Shown in pieces: positions 33,999-42,853 of a stretch of DNA of 64,000 bases. Position numbers and translations under genes: made by a program. Every line of letters begins with the position of its first letter. Position 1 is the stretch's first letter. The notes under the pieces are model-generated. The model had not been told where the DNA came from, did not search any database, and worked only from the letters and a program-made list of their open reading frames with translations. The DNA is from Propionivibrio sp. (GTDB taxonomy: Bacteria > Pseudomonadota > Gammaproteobacteria > Burkholderiales > Rhodocyclaceae): the NCBI RefSeq assembly GCF_029255185.1, contig NZ_JAPUVO010000100.1:1-64000 (forward strand), read 5' to 3'.

Positions 33999-36448
33999 TG
34001 AAGGAACCGTCGCCAACTCCTCTGCCGGATGTCACGCCGCCACTTGGTGGGCCGGTCAAGGCCAACCTCAAGCAGGCGGTGCCCATCGAATTCTTCGCCT
34101 GTACCTGGCAGAGCGCGCAGGACGAAGTGCGCCAGCAGCGTGACTGCGACTGGTGGATCTACGACTGGCAGAACGTCGATTTCTACTGGCTGTTCGGCAA
34201 CAACTACTGGTGGATTCAGCCGCAACCCGATCACAGTCCGCTGGCACGCCGTTACTACGACCAGGTGATCAGCGAGCTCAACAACGCCACGAGTCAGGCT
34301 TACAGCCAGTGCGAGAGCCGCCATTACGCCTCGCAGTCGGAACCCGAGCAGGGTCTGCGCCTCACCGTATCGAGTCGCCTTAACCGGGGCGGGGTGAGGC
34401 GCGGCAGTAGCACTGAGCCCAGCGGAATCGAGGCGCGGCTGTCCGTACCGTTCGCGGCCGGGACGAACCCGCCGCCGCCGACTCCCTGCCCGATGCTGCG
34501 GCGCGAGCTCTTCTCCAAACCGGTCGACTTCAGCTACGTGTTGCATGGGCCGGGCGGCGGGAATTTCCGCTGGGAGTGGCGTGACCAGCAGGCCGTGACG
34601 CCCGACCCGTATTTCGAGCTCTACGGTCGGACACTGAAGTTCTCCGGCAGCAGCGGCTCGCAGTTTCTCGGCAGCCTGCACCTCATCATCGACCGGCTCG
34701 CCGACCTGTGGGTGCGCTTCGAAAATAGGCCGATTCCCGGCACCGTCGCGGATCGGGTCGATCCCGCGCAACCGCTGTCCTATCAGGTCAGCACCGGGGG
34801 CGGCTATTTCGGCATCGCCGCCGTGATCGAGGTCGCCCATCTGGAATCCGGGCAGATCTGGTACCAGAGCGTGCACGGGTCAAGCTACTCGCCCGGCCAG
34901 ATGACCACCTACAGCTGGTGGCCGAGCGGATGGGAACAGATGTCGATGGACGCCAACGGCATCATCCGGCATTACAACGTGGACTGGTTCTACTGGCTCA
35001 ACACCATCGACCCCGCCAGCATTGGTCTGCCGACCACCGGCACCTACCGGATGCGCTACATCCTGCTGGCCTACGGCTACCAGACCTACAGCCGTTCGGT
35101 GAGCAGCAGCGCGCTGGGTCTCTCCGGCGATACGCGGATGTCGTGGAAGTCGATCTGGCTCTCGCAAATGCCCTCGTTGATCACGTACACGCCCGGGATG
35201 ACGGACGGCATCATCCCGCCGTTCGAGGTGACCTACACGCGCAGTCCGGTGCTCTATCCGTGGCCGGCAAACGGAACCGGCATCCTGTTCGATGCCGTGT
35301 TCGACATGAAGAACATCACCACCTTCCGCTTCGTGATCAAGGTGGGCAACACCTTCGATTTCGCCGTCGGATTGGTGGTGCAAGCCTCGGGCTGGCAGGC
35401 GTGGGTGCATCTGGAGCCGGGCGAGACGAAATACCTGGCCGGCGGCGTCTCGATTTCAGGGATGGCCAACTGGAATGCCTACCCGCTGCATCCCCAATCG
35501 CCGAACTACGGTTGGCAAGGCAACTGGGGCAGCAGCTACATCTCGATGTACAACGGCCAGTGCTCGATCTCGTTCAGCCTGTTCCTGACGGCACCGAACA
35601 ATCCGGAGACGACCCCGGCGAACCTGCCAGCCCTGAAGGCTACGCAGCGCTGGTATTGGGACCTTTCCAGCTGGGGGCCGCAGTACGAACCCGAGTGGGG
35701 CGCGATCAAGAAATACGCGCCTGACGGGCGCTACGACTACGAGTACGTCCTTCAGCAATACAACCTGAACGCGGTGGCGATCACGAGCATCAACCGCTCG
35801 ATCACCAAGCCCAGCTACCAGCCGCTGATCAACCCTGCGACCTACTTCGTGACCGGCTACCAGACGACGATGTATGACTGGATCAGCCCGTGGCACAAAC
35901 GTCCCTGGCCCGGCTACTCGGGATGGGGAAGCCTGAGTGCGCCGATCATGATCAACGGCGAACAGCGCACCTGGAACGGCTCGCAGTACGTCTGGGTGCC
36001 GGTGGAAGCGGTGTCGATCTCGCTCACCCGCGCGATGATGCAGCAGGTGGCGGCAATGCTCGGTGTCGTCGAGTACGTGGTGATGGATGGCGACGACATT
36101 CGCTGGTTCGTGCCGGTCACCTACAGCCCGCCGACCTATCCCGAGTCGTTCTCGAACGTCTTGTGGATCGACCGCTTCTACACGCGGGGCGGGGCGCTGA
36201 TCGATGACGCGGCGATGCGATCCGCCTTCCAGACGGTGATCGCCAACAATGCCGCCAGTTGGTCGAACTACCGGAACATCGTCATTCATCCTTCGGTGCG
36301 CTTCGGCAGCTTCCTCGACAACGGCGGCTTCGAAGTCGGCGACTACCTGCTCGGGCCCAACGGCGACATGGTCGAGGTGGGCAGTCTCGCCGATCTCGGC
36401 TCGGTGAGCACACGCTTTCTCTACCACGTCCGCCCCGAGTTTCAGTAG
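33998..36448 (+). CDS. Large aromatic-rich tail protein (unrecognised)
   Basis: An 816-aa protein. Trp, Tyr and Asn are strikingly common, for instance DCDWWIYDWQNVDFYWLFG near the start and NVDWFYWLNTIDPASIG in the middle. The pattern is beta-rich with no membrane helix or signal peptide. No hydrolase or lectin motif was recognised. It directly follows the tape measure, so it is likely a distal-tail or receptor-binding component, with exposed aromatic residues suited to glycan binding. ATG 33998 overlaps the tape-measure stop. Confidence 0.75.
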   Translation: MKEPSPTPLPDVTPPLGGPVKANLKQAVPIEFFACTWQSAQDEVRQQRDCDWWIYDWQNVDFYWLFGNNYWWIQPQPDHSPLARRYYDQVISELNNATSQAYSQCESRHYASQSEPEQGLRLTVSSRLNRGGVRRGSSTEPSGIEARLSVPFAAGTNPPPPTPCPMLRRELFSKPVDFSYVLHGPGGGNFRWEWRDQQAVTPDPYFELYGRTLKFSGSSGSQFLGSLHLIIDRLADLWVRFENRPIPGTVADRVDPAQPLSYQVSTGGGYFGIAAVIEVAHLESGQIWYQSVHGSSYSPGQMTTYSWWPSGWEQMSMDANGIIRHYNVDWFYWLNTIDPASIGLPTTGTYRMRYILLAYGYQTYSRSVSSSALGLSGDTRMSWKSIWLSQMPSLITYTPGMTDGIIPPFEVTYTRSPVLYPWPANGTGILFDAVFDMKNITTFRFVIKVGNTFDFAVGLVVQASGWQAWVHLEPGETKYLAGGVSISGMANWNAYPLHPQSPNYGWQGNWGSSYISMYNGQCSISFSLFLTAPNNPETTPANLPALKATQRWYWDLSSWGPQYEPEWGAIKKYAPDGRYDYEYVLQQYNLNAVAITSINRSITKPSYQPLINPATYFVTGYQTTMYDWISPWHKRPWPGYSGWGSLSAPIMINGEQRTWNGSQYVWVPVEAVSISLTRAMMQQVAAMLGVVEYVVMDGDDIRWFVPVTYSPPTYPESFSNVLWIDRFYTRGGALIDDAAMRSAFQTVIANNAASWSNYRNIVIHPSVRFGSFLDNGGFEVGDYLLGPNGDMVEVGSLADLGSVSTRFLYHVRPEFQ

Positions 36449-36457
36449 GAGACCCAC

Positions 36458-36838
36458 GTGATCATCTTGGACGGCATTCAACTGCCGGCGGGCCTCCTTT
36501 GGTCCGACGAATGGACTGCAAGCCGCGTCGCGCAGACCGTGCGCCGCACCCTCGACGGGTCGGTGGTGGTGTTCTACGGCCAATTGCAGGCTGGTCTGCC
36601 CATCACCCTGGAATCGGAATCCGACGCCGGCTGGTTCACGCGCGCCCAGATCGAGGCACTGGCCCTGCGGGCGGCAAGCCCAGGCGGCGTCTACAGCCTG
36701 ACCCTGCGCGGTGAGGCGCGGCCGGTGATGTTTCGCCACCAGGATGCGCCCGCCTTCGATGCCCGGCCCCTCGTGCCAGTAGCCAATCCGCAACCCGGCG
36801 ATTTCTACCTCGCCACCCTGAAGCTCATGACCGTTTGA
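36458..36838 (+). CDS. Phage tail-tip protein, 126 aa
   Basis: Starts at GTG (MIILDGIQLPAGLLWSDEWT) behind AGGAG. A beta-rich protein with RTLDGSVVVFYGQLQAGLPI, TLESESDAGW and LTLRGEARPVMFRHQDAPAF. Size and position recall a distal tail protein, but no family was recognised. Confidence 0.65.
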   Translation: MIILDGIQLPAGLLWSDEWTASRVAQTVRRTLDGSVVVFYGQLQAGLPITLESESDAGWFTRAQIEALALRAASPGGVYSLTLRGEARPVMFRHQDAPAFDARPLVPVANPQPGDFYLATLKLMTV

Positions 36839-36847
36839 GAGGAAACC

Positions 36848-37858
36848 ATGCCCATTCTCGACAATGAAATCGTCTGGCGGCCCGCCGCCCTGATGTCCGA
36901 TGTGACGCCCACCCAGAACGGCGGTCGAATGGCCGGCGCGCTGCTGGTCTCCGGGGTGAAGAACAATCTCTTCCCCGACGTCTCGCAGTCTGAGCGACTG
37001 GCCGGCGCGGTGAAGTGGCGCAAGGCCTTCATTCACGTCAACAGTGCGCAGGACACGGCGCTGCTCAACGTGCGCCTGTTCCTCGACAGCCTGACGCCTG
37101 CCGGTGATTTCGTGGTGTTCCAGCCGGGCACCCAGACCGACACCGAGGATCAGATCGGCGGCCGCCCCTACGGCGTCGGCACGCTCTACGCGCCGATCAA
37201 TGGCGGGGCCATCCAGATTCAGGTGGCCTGCGAGCACAACGTCGAATACGCCACCCTGCAGCCGCTCCGGGTCGGCGACGTGGTGCGCGTCTCGGATCGG
37301 CCCAGCACCGGAGGGGCTGGCAACGAGGAATGGGTGAGCGTGACCGGCATTGCCTACGGAGCGGATTTCGCCACGGTCGACATTTCGCCCGCGCTCGCGA
37401 ACAGCTACGCCACGTCGAACACGCTGGTGTCCAGTGTGCTCGAACTGCCCAGCGCGGTGGCTGGTGTCACCGGAGTGACGATCACCAGCGGTGGCGGCAG
37501 CTTCGATTCCGCCACCGTCGGCAACCTCGTCGCCCACAACAAGGGAGCTGTCGAGGAAAACTGGACGCTGACCTTCGCCGATGCCACCACCTTCGCAGTT
37601 TCCGGCAACACGGTCGGCACCCTGGCGAGTCCGGGATCGGTAAGCGCCGACTACACGCCGCTGAACCCGGCGACCGGCACGCCGTACTTCACGATCAAGG
37701 CCATTACTTGGGGCGGCAGCTTCCAGGCCAACGACACCATTACCTTTGCGACGCAGCCTGCTGCGATTCCGATCTGGTATCGCCGCCAGGTGCCGGCGGG
37801 GACGTTCAGTCTGGCGAACGACTACACGTCGCTGGCCATTCACGGGGAGAGTGCGTGA
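36848..37858 (+). CDS. Phage tail-tip protein, 336 aa
   Basis: A structural-type protein rich in Gly, Thr and Ser. MPILDNEIVWRPAALMSDVT then QNGGRMAGALLVSGVKNNLF starts it, and from about residue 200 it has repeated short beta strands (VTGVTITSGGGSFDSATVG) typical of baseplate or appendage proteins. No enzyme motif was seen. The stop overlaps the next ATG. Confidence 0.68.
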   Translation: MPILDNEIVWRPAALMSDVTPTQNGGRMAGALLVSGVKNNLFPDVSQSERLAGAVKWRKAFIHVNSAQDTALLNVRLFLDSLTPAGDFVVFQPGTQTDTEDQIGGRPYGVGTLYAPINGGAIQIQVACEHNVEYATLQPLRVGDVVRVSDRPSTGGAGNEEWVSVTGIAYGADFATVDISPALANSYATSNTLVSSVLELPSAVAGVTGVTITSGGGSFDSATVGNLVAHNKGAVEENWTLTFADATTFAVSGNTVGTLASPGSVSADYTPLNPATGTPYFTIKAITWGGSFQANDTITFATQPAAIPIWYRRQVPAGTFSLANDYTSLAIHGESA

Positions 37859-38721
37859 TGGCTCGGGTTGGTTTCAAGAAGACGTTCCCGGCTGGCACCT
37901 TCGACAAGGCCGCCGTGCAGGCACTGTTCGGGCACCTCAAGACCTTTGTGGCGAACGCCGGCTTCAACGTGCTGCTCGACACCATCGACGGCATCGATTT
38001 CATCCGGATGGGCTCGCCGGCAGGCACCGCCGACGACGACATTCCGCACTGGGCATTCAGCTTCCAGGATCAAGATCCCTACGGGGCGATCTTCGCGTAC
38101 CCGGTCTACGGCAACGACTACCTCGATGCCAATGCCTACGCGCACAGTTACACCATCGTGCACTCCGGGTGGGTGGGCGATCCCTCGCCGGAGATCACAG
38201 TCTGGTTCGCCGCCGACGGCGCGGCCGGGTGGTGGTGGCTGCATGCCAGCCAGGTAGACACCAACAGCGCAACCGGCGTGTCGATGCGCTTCGCTGCTAC
38301 CGGCGCGACCTCACGGCGCTATCCGTCCGATACCCACCAGGGGCTGTGTGCTCGCTATGGCATCTGGGATGCCTGGGGCGATTGGGAGCCGGCCTACGCG
38401 AAGGACGAAACGGGGGTGATCGATATGTACCCTTGGACGGGCACGTGGTCGCCCTTCGGCGAGGGCTGGAGCTTCAACGCCAAGCGCCATGCCGGGTCGC
38501 CGATTCCCAAGATGGCTGTGCCGCAGTTCCCCAACCGGGACGGCGGCATCAGTGCCTGCATTCTCGGCGAGTTCAATGAGATTCTGATTCTCACCGATGG
38601 CTACGCGCAGGAGGAGGTCGTCGTGCCGGGGTGGATCGCGATGATCGGCGACGAGTGGGATCAGCCCTACGCCGTGCCAGCCCCGGCCCAGTTTGATGAC
38701 CCGGATGCCGGCCCGCTATGA
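37858..38721 (+). CDS. Phage tail-tip protein, 287 aa
   Basis: A second Trp-rich protein of the tail tip: GWVGDPSPEITVWFAADGAA then GWWWLHASQVDTN, and YGIWDAWGDWEPAY further on. The N-terminus MARVGFKKTFPAGTFDKAAV is basic. It is beta-rich and unrecognised, and its end overlaps the following gene by four bases. Confidence 0.68.
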   Translation: MARVGFKKTFPAGTFDKAAVQALFGHLKTFVANAGFNVLLDTIDGIDFIRMGSPAGTADDDIPHWAFSFQDQDPYGAIFAYPVYGNDYLDANAYAHSYTIVHSGWVGDPSPEITVWFAADGAAGWWWLHASQVDTNSATGVSMRFAATGATSRRYPSDTHQGLCARYGIWDAWGDWEPAYAKDETGVIDMYPWTGTWSPFGEGWSFNAKRHAGSPIPKMAVPQFPNRDGGISACILGEFNEILILTDGYAQEEVVVPGWIAMIGDEWDQPYAVPAPAQFDDPDAGPL

Positions 38722-40253
38722 CCCTCGGCATCTCGCTCGCCCTCACGCTGGGGGCGGGTCTCTACGCCGACTCCGGCCCGACAGTTCTCAAGCGGCGGTT
38801 CGAGGCGGCCTGGGGCAAGACGGAAGTATTTGTAGCCAATGCCACGCCGTGGGAACTGGCTCGGGAGCGCGCGTGGCAGCACGCGGAAAGCTGGTCGATC
38901 CGCTTTGCGCAGAATCTCCAGTCACCCTACGGACTGCGGCTGGAGGGCGGAAGTCGGTATCCCTACGGGGACATGCGCCAGCACCGCCGGAACATTTCGG
39001 CTGCCTGGGGCGACGTGCATCAGACCAAGGGCCGCCACGTCATTCCGTACACCGATCTCGGCGCTTGCCGGAAATCGATGCAGGCTGCGTACTGGCTGAC
39101 CCAGACGGTCACGGCCAGGCAGGTACTTGGGTATGACGTGACCGATGTCGACCCGGTCGCCAAGCGACTGACGGCGTCCTGGTCGATCCTCGATGATGCC
39201 CGGCTGCAGGCGGTGGTGAATAGCCCGGAACTCGTCTGGCGTGGCCAGCGAATCCGCATCGTCGAGGCGACGCTCTCCTGCGACGAGGAAAGTCCGGTCT
39301 GGATCGCTCGGGTCGAGATCACGGCCATCACCGACTTCGCCGCCATCGGCATCGGCGATACGATCACCCTTGCCCTGGGGCTGGAAAGCTTCGTACTGGT
39401 CGTCGACGGCAAGACGCTGTCGCGCACCTCGGTCGCCGAACAGCGGATGGAGCTGACAGCGGTCTCGCCTGTGGCGCTACTGGATGCTCCCTTCGCCGGC
39501 GCGATCCGCTACTACGATGCCGGTGCGGTCACCGCGCGTGCGGCCGTGGAGTTCCTGATCGGCCCGGTGGACTGGCAACTGCCCGACTGGATCATCCCGG
39601 CAGGCCGGCTGATGCTGGAAGGGGCGACGCCGCTGGCAGCCGCCCGCAACATCGTGGCGGCCATCGGCGGCATCGTCGAGAGCAACCCGGACGGATCTGT
39701 GGTCTGCCGTCGCCGGCACCCGATGAGTATCCCACAGTACGGGACTACCTTTGTTGACCACAGCCTGTTCGATGCCGACGTGATGTCGGCGCAGGCGCAG
39801 ATTGCGCCGATGCGCGGTTACAACCGGGTGACGCTGGCCAACGACGAAGGCGGCGTAAGCGCTTCCGCCGACCGTATCGAGTACGTGGCCGACGCTGATG
39901 ATGCCTACCGGGGCACGGTGCGCGCCTATCTCGACACCGTCCGTGCTGTGGTGCTGGCCCATACCGGGCATTCGGCCACGGTGATCGCCACGCTGGGCGA
40001 GACGATGCGCACCGAGATCGAGACGGTCGAGTTCATCGAGGGGCGGGCGAGCACCCGCTACCCGGTGACAGTCATCGTCGATCTGGCATGGCAGCACACC
40101 GGGCTGGGCGACGTGACCGCCGCAGGCCAGAACCTCACGGCGGCCACGGCGGGTTATAGCCTGCTCCGAATCACCTACACCACCACGTCGTTCGACTGGC
40201 GCGTCGCACTTCCCGTCGATGAGGAAGTGCAATTCGTGCTGGTCGATGCTTGA
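38718..40253 (+). CDS. Phage tail-hub candidate, 511 aa
   Basis: A mixed alpha/beta protein. The hydrophobic first 16 residues resemble a signal peptide but are probably buried in the tail. RERAWQHAESWSIRFAQN and RQVLGYDVTDVDPVAKRLTA precede a region of beta strands with a central domain (PAGRLMLEGATPLAAARNIV, AIGGIVESNPDGSVVCRRRH) recalling tail-hub proteins. It is the largest tip protein after the 816-aa one. The assignment is inference. Confidence 0.62.
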   Translation: MTLGISLALTLGAGLYADSGPTVLKRRFEAAWGKTEVFVANATPWELARERAWQHAESWSIRFAQNLQSPYGLRLEGGSRYPYGDMRQHRRNISAAWGDVHQTKGRHVIPYTDLGACRKSMQAAYWLTQTVTARQVLGYDVTDVDPVAKRLTASWSILDDARLQAVVNSPELVWRGQRIRIVEATLSCDEESPVWIARVEITAITDFAAIGIGDTITLALGLESFVLVVDGKTLSRTSVAEQRMELTAVSPVALLDAPFAGAIRYYDAGAVTARAAVEFLIGPVDWQLPDWIIPAGRLMLEGATPLAAARNIVAAIGGIVESNPDGSVVCRRRHPMSIPQYGTTFVDHSLFDADVMSAQAQIAPMRGYNRVTLANDEGGVSASADRIEYVADADDAYRGTVRAYLDTVRAVVLAHTGHSATVIATLGETMRTEIETVEFIEGRASTRYPVTVIVDLAWQHTGLGDVTAAGQNLTAATAGYSLLRITYTTTSFDWRVALPVDEEVQFVLVDA

Positions 40254-40262
40254 GGACACATC

Positions 40263-40769
40263 ATGGCCAATGCCACCATTCGCGTTCAATTCGGCAACCC
40301 GGACGGCTCGGGTTCGGACGGCCATTTGTCGGCCGAGGTCGACACCCGACCCGATGGGCTGAACGGCGGCCGCAGTTCATTCAGCCCGGGTGAGACCGCC
40401 TACATCCTCGTCTACAAGTCCGACAACGTCAGCATCACCGACACCATCTGTTCGGCCGGCTCGCTCTCGGCACAAGGTAGCGCCGTAGTGACGGTGACCG
40501 AGGAGCTGATGTTTGAGGATTCCGATACGGCGCAGCTCTCCAAGCCGGCGCGCTCGGCCATCTCACAGTCGGTTTGGTATGGACGCAGCCTCGGTGGCCT
40601 CACCCTGCAGTCCGACAAGGTCACATTGAAGGCATCGAGTAAGGGCGTGGCGGTGGCCAAGGTCACTTACGATGCATTGGCACTGGTCTATGCGCTGTCG
40701 TCGCCGAGCACGCTCAACGGCGAGACGGATTTCTCGATCCTGGCCCTCATCAAGGGGACGGCATCGTGA
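40263..40769 (+). CDS. Phage tail-tip protein, 168 aa
   Basis: A beta-rich protein: MANATIRVQFGNPDGSGSDG then FSPGETAYILVYKSDNVSIT. The pattern suggests an immunoglobulin-like or knob domain. Unrecognised; coupled to the next gene by overlap. Confidence 0.65.
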   Translation: MANATIRVQFGNPDGSGSDGHLSAEVDTRPDGLNGGRSSFSPGETAYILVYKSDNVSITDTICSAGSLSAQGSAVVTVTEELMFEDSDTAQLSKPARSAISQSVWYGRSLGGLTLQSDKVTLKASSKGVAVAKVTYDALALVYALSSPSTLNGETDFSILALIKGTAS

Positions 40770-41062
40770 TCATTGAGGTCTACCGAGGCGACGGCTCGCG
40801 TGAAGGCTCGCCCATCCTGGAACCCTTGCTCGCCGACGACGCGTTGATTCACCGGGGCGTGGCTGAGATGGATGCCAATGCCCACGCCTTCAACCGGGTC
40901 GAGATGGCGGTGGTCTTCCGGCCCGGGTTTCGCCTCGGGCAGATCGTCGAGGCGACCGACCCATCCACGGCGAGTCCTTACCGCGCCAAGGTGACGGGAA
41001 TCCAGATCACGGTGTCGGAAGCGGCCATCGAAACCCAACTCACCCTGGAGCAGCCGCGATGA
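40766..41062 (+). CDS. Phage tail-tip protein, 98 aa
   Basis: GTG start (MIIEVYRGDGSREGSPILEP) overlapping the preceding stop. It has beta strands with RVEMAVVFRPGFRLGQIVEA. Unrecognised; it probably works with the flanking small proteins. Confidence 0.62.
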   Translation: MIIEVYRGDGSREGSPILEPLLADDALIHRGVAEMDANAHAFNRVEMAVVFRPGFRLGQIVEATDPSTASPYRAKVTGIQITVSEAAIETQLTLEQPR

Positions 41063-41277
41063 CCTTTGCGCTGAAGGAACTCTCTCGGCTACTCGCGCCG
41101 GAGCAGACGGTGGTTGGCGCGGTGGTCGGCATCGAAGGGGCCGTGGTGCGCGTGGCCACCGAGCGTGGTGCAGTCACCGCCAGGACGCTCGATGCCGTGG
41201 CCGTCGGAGACCGGGTGCAGATCAAGAACGGCATCGCCACCAAGGCACCGGTGGCGCGGCAGGTATTTCCCGTCTGA
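41059..41277 (+). CDS. Phage tail-tip protein, 72 aa
   Basis: A small OB/beta-barrel-like protein: EQTVVGAVVGIEGAVVRVAT then LDAVAVGDRVQIKNGIA. It may be a membrane-piercing or spike cap. Unrecognised. Confidence 0.6.
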   Translation: MTFALKELSRLLAPEQTVVGAVVGIEGAVVRVATERGAVTARTLDAVAVGDRVQIKNGIATKAPVARQVFPV

Positions 41278-41297
41278 CGACAAAGGAGGAATCGCAA

Positions 41298-41531
41298 ATG
41301 AATCAGCCGACGACATTTCTGGAACGGGTGCGGCCCGTGATCGACGTCATGACCGATGGCCCCGACAAGGACAAGCTGCTCGCACTGGCCGAGGCTCAGG
41401 ACACCATCGAACGCGGTGATGTGCATCCGAAGCAGCGTGCGCTGGCCATGCGCCGGCTGCTTGGAGGTGCGGTCACGACCGGAGGGAAGGCGCTGCGCCG
41501 GCAGGCCAATGGTCGCGTCAAGAATCCGTAG
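41298..41531 (+). CDS. Small phage protein, 77 aa
   Basis: Preceded by a strong AAAGGAGGAA site. A helical charged protein, FLERVRPVIDVMTDGPDKDK then RGDVHPKQRALAMRRLLGGA, ending in a basic tail. It is followed by a terminator-like hairpin, so it closes the tail-tip run. Unrecognised. Confidence 0.62.
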   Translation: MNQPTTFLERVRPVIDVMTDGPDKDKLLALAEAQDTIERGDVHPKQRALAMRRLLGGAVTTGGKALRRQANGRVKNP

Positions 41532-41556
41532 CACCGCATCTATTTTGATACCCGCG

Positions 41557-41579
41557 AACCCGCCCACGAGGCGGGTTTT
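41557..41579 (+). terminator. Terminator-like hairpin before the lysis genes
   Basis: AACCCGCC and GGCGGGTT arms around five bases are followed by TTG. The T run is short (four), so partial read-through into the lysis genes is expected. Confidence 0.55.
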
Positions 41580-41600
41580 GCATTTCTGGAGGACGAAAAC

Positions 41601-41894
41601 ATGGATTCCACCCAAATGGAGCGCCGGAAGATGGTGAGCATCCCGCAGGAAGAATTCGAGGCGATTCTGGAGCGTGCCGCCGAGCGCGGTGCCCGGCACG
41701 CCCTCGCAGATGTCGGTCTCGACGGGCCGGAGGCTGCGCACGATATCCGCGAACTGCGTGGATTGCTCGACGCCTTCAACGAGGCCAAGAAGACCGCCGG
41801 CCTGACCATCGTGAAGATGCTGGTCACTGGCCTGGTGATGGCGTTGCTGGCTGGCGCGTTCCTGAAACTCAAGCTGTTCGGAGGCGGGCAATGA
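41601..41894 (+). CDS. Small membrane protein of the lysis module
   Basis: A 97-aa protein. Charged N-terminal two-thirds (RRKMVSIPQEEFEAILERAA) and one C-terminal membrane helix, IVKMLVTGLVMALLAGAFLK. Similar single-span proteins (DUF6127-like) precede phage holins. It may be an antiholin or a second holin; it overlaps the holin start. Confidence 0.68.
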   Translation: MDSTQMERRKMVSIPQEEFEAILERAAERGARHALADVGLDGPEAAHDIRELRGLLDAFNEAKKTAGLTIVKMLVTGLVMALLAGAFLKLKLFGGGQ

Positions 41895-42367
41895 TCGAAA
41901 CCCTACTCGGCGGCCTCCTCGGTGGAGCCTTTCGTCTTGCCCCCGAAGTCCTGAAGTGGCTCGACCGTAAGGGCGAGCGCGGCCACGAACTGGCGATGCA
42001 GGACAAGGCGCTGGAGTTCGAGAAACTGCGCGGTGCGCAGCGGATGGCCGAGATCGGTGCCTCCGCCGATGCAGCCTGGAACACCGGGGCCATTGATGCC
42101 TTGCGAGAAGCGGTGGCCGCGCAGGGGCAGCGTTCTGGTGTGCGCTGGGCCGATGCTTTGTCGATCAGCGTGCGCCCGGTGATCACCTACTGGTTCATGG
42201 CGCTCTACTGCGCAGCCAAGACGGCGGCGTTTGCGGCTGCCGTCACTGCTGGCACTGGTTGGGGTACGGCGATCCTGCATGCATGGACGGAGGCCGATCA
42301 GGCGCTGTGGGCCGGCGTGCTGAACTTCTGGTTCCTTGGGCGCGTGTTCGACCGGGTGCGGCCGTGA
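41891..42367 (+). CDS. Holin-like protein (3TM type)
   Basis: A 158-aa protein. Residues 1-20 form a Gly/Leu-rich amphipathic start, about 20-70 are charged helix, and about 96-145 hold two to three membrane segments (VITYWFMALYCAAKTAAFAA and NFWFLGRVFD). It fits the three-transmembrane holin family used in gene-transfer-agent release. It lies just before lysozyme. Confidence 0.75.
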   Translation: MIETLLGGLLGGAFRLAPEVLKWLDRKGERGHELAMQDKALEFEKLRGAQRMAEIGASADAAWNTGAIDALREAVAAQGQRSGVRWADALSISVRPVITYWFMALYCAAKTAAFAAAVTAGTGWGTAILHAWTEADQALWAGVLNFWFLGRVFDRVRP

Positions 42368-42831
42368 TCGAGGTTCCGGAGGCTGCCATCGACCTTGCCA
42401 AGCGATTCGAAGGGTTCGAACGCAAGGTAAAGCGCGGCACGGAAATCACCGCCATCCCGTACGTTTGTCCCGCAGGCTTCTGGACGATTGGTTACGGTCA
42501 TCTTTGCGATCCGAAGCACTTGCCGATCGTCGAGGCCGAAGCTGAGGTCTATCTGGCGTGCGACCTCAAATCGGCACTCGCCGCCACGCTGCGTTACTGC
42601 CCGGTGCTGGCGACAGAGCAGGAGGGCCGGCTCGCGGCCATCGTGGATTTCACGTTCAACCTTGGCGCTGGGCGGCTGCAGACCTCGACGCTGCGACGGC
42701 GCATCAACCAGCGGGACTGGGCTGCCGCCGCGACGGAGTTGCGGCGCTGGGTTTACGGAGGAGGCCGAGTCTTGCCAGGGCTGCTTGCTCGCAGAGCGAC
42801 CGAGGCTGCTTGGCTGCTTCTCAACGTTTAA
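42364..42831 (+). CDS. Phage lysozyme, GH24 (T4-like endolysin)
   Basis: A 155-aa muramidase. The catalytic Glu lies in AKRFEGFERK, the fold motif is GFWTIGYGHLC, and FNLGAGRLQTSTL precedes the C-terminal lobe. It starts at GTG 42364, overlapping the holin stop. There is no signal peptide or SAR helix, so it would need the holin for release. No Rz/Rz1 gene follows. Confidence 0.9.
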   Translation: MIEVPEAAIDLAKRFEGFERKVKRGTEITAIPYVCPAGFWTIGYGHLCDPKHLPIVEAEAEVYLACDLKSALAATLRYCPVLATEQEGRLAAIVDFTFNLGAGRLQTSTLRRRINQRDWAAAATELRRWVYGGGRVLPGLLARRATEAAWLLLNV

Positions 42832-42853
42832 TCCAAAAAGTGTGTGAAAAACA

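Noticed and set aside
35456-37843. A 795-codon ORF on the minus strand in the tail region
   Set aside because: It is antisense to several coupled tail genes with good ribosome sites; its composition (Arg/His/Val-rich) is typical of shadow frames at high GC.
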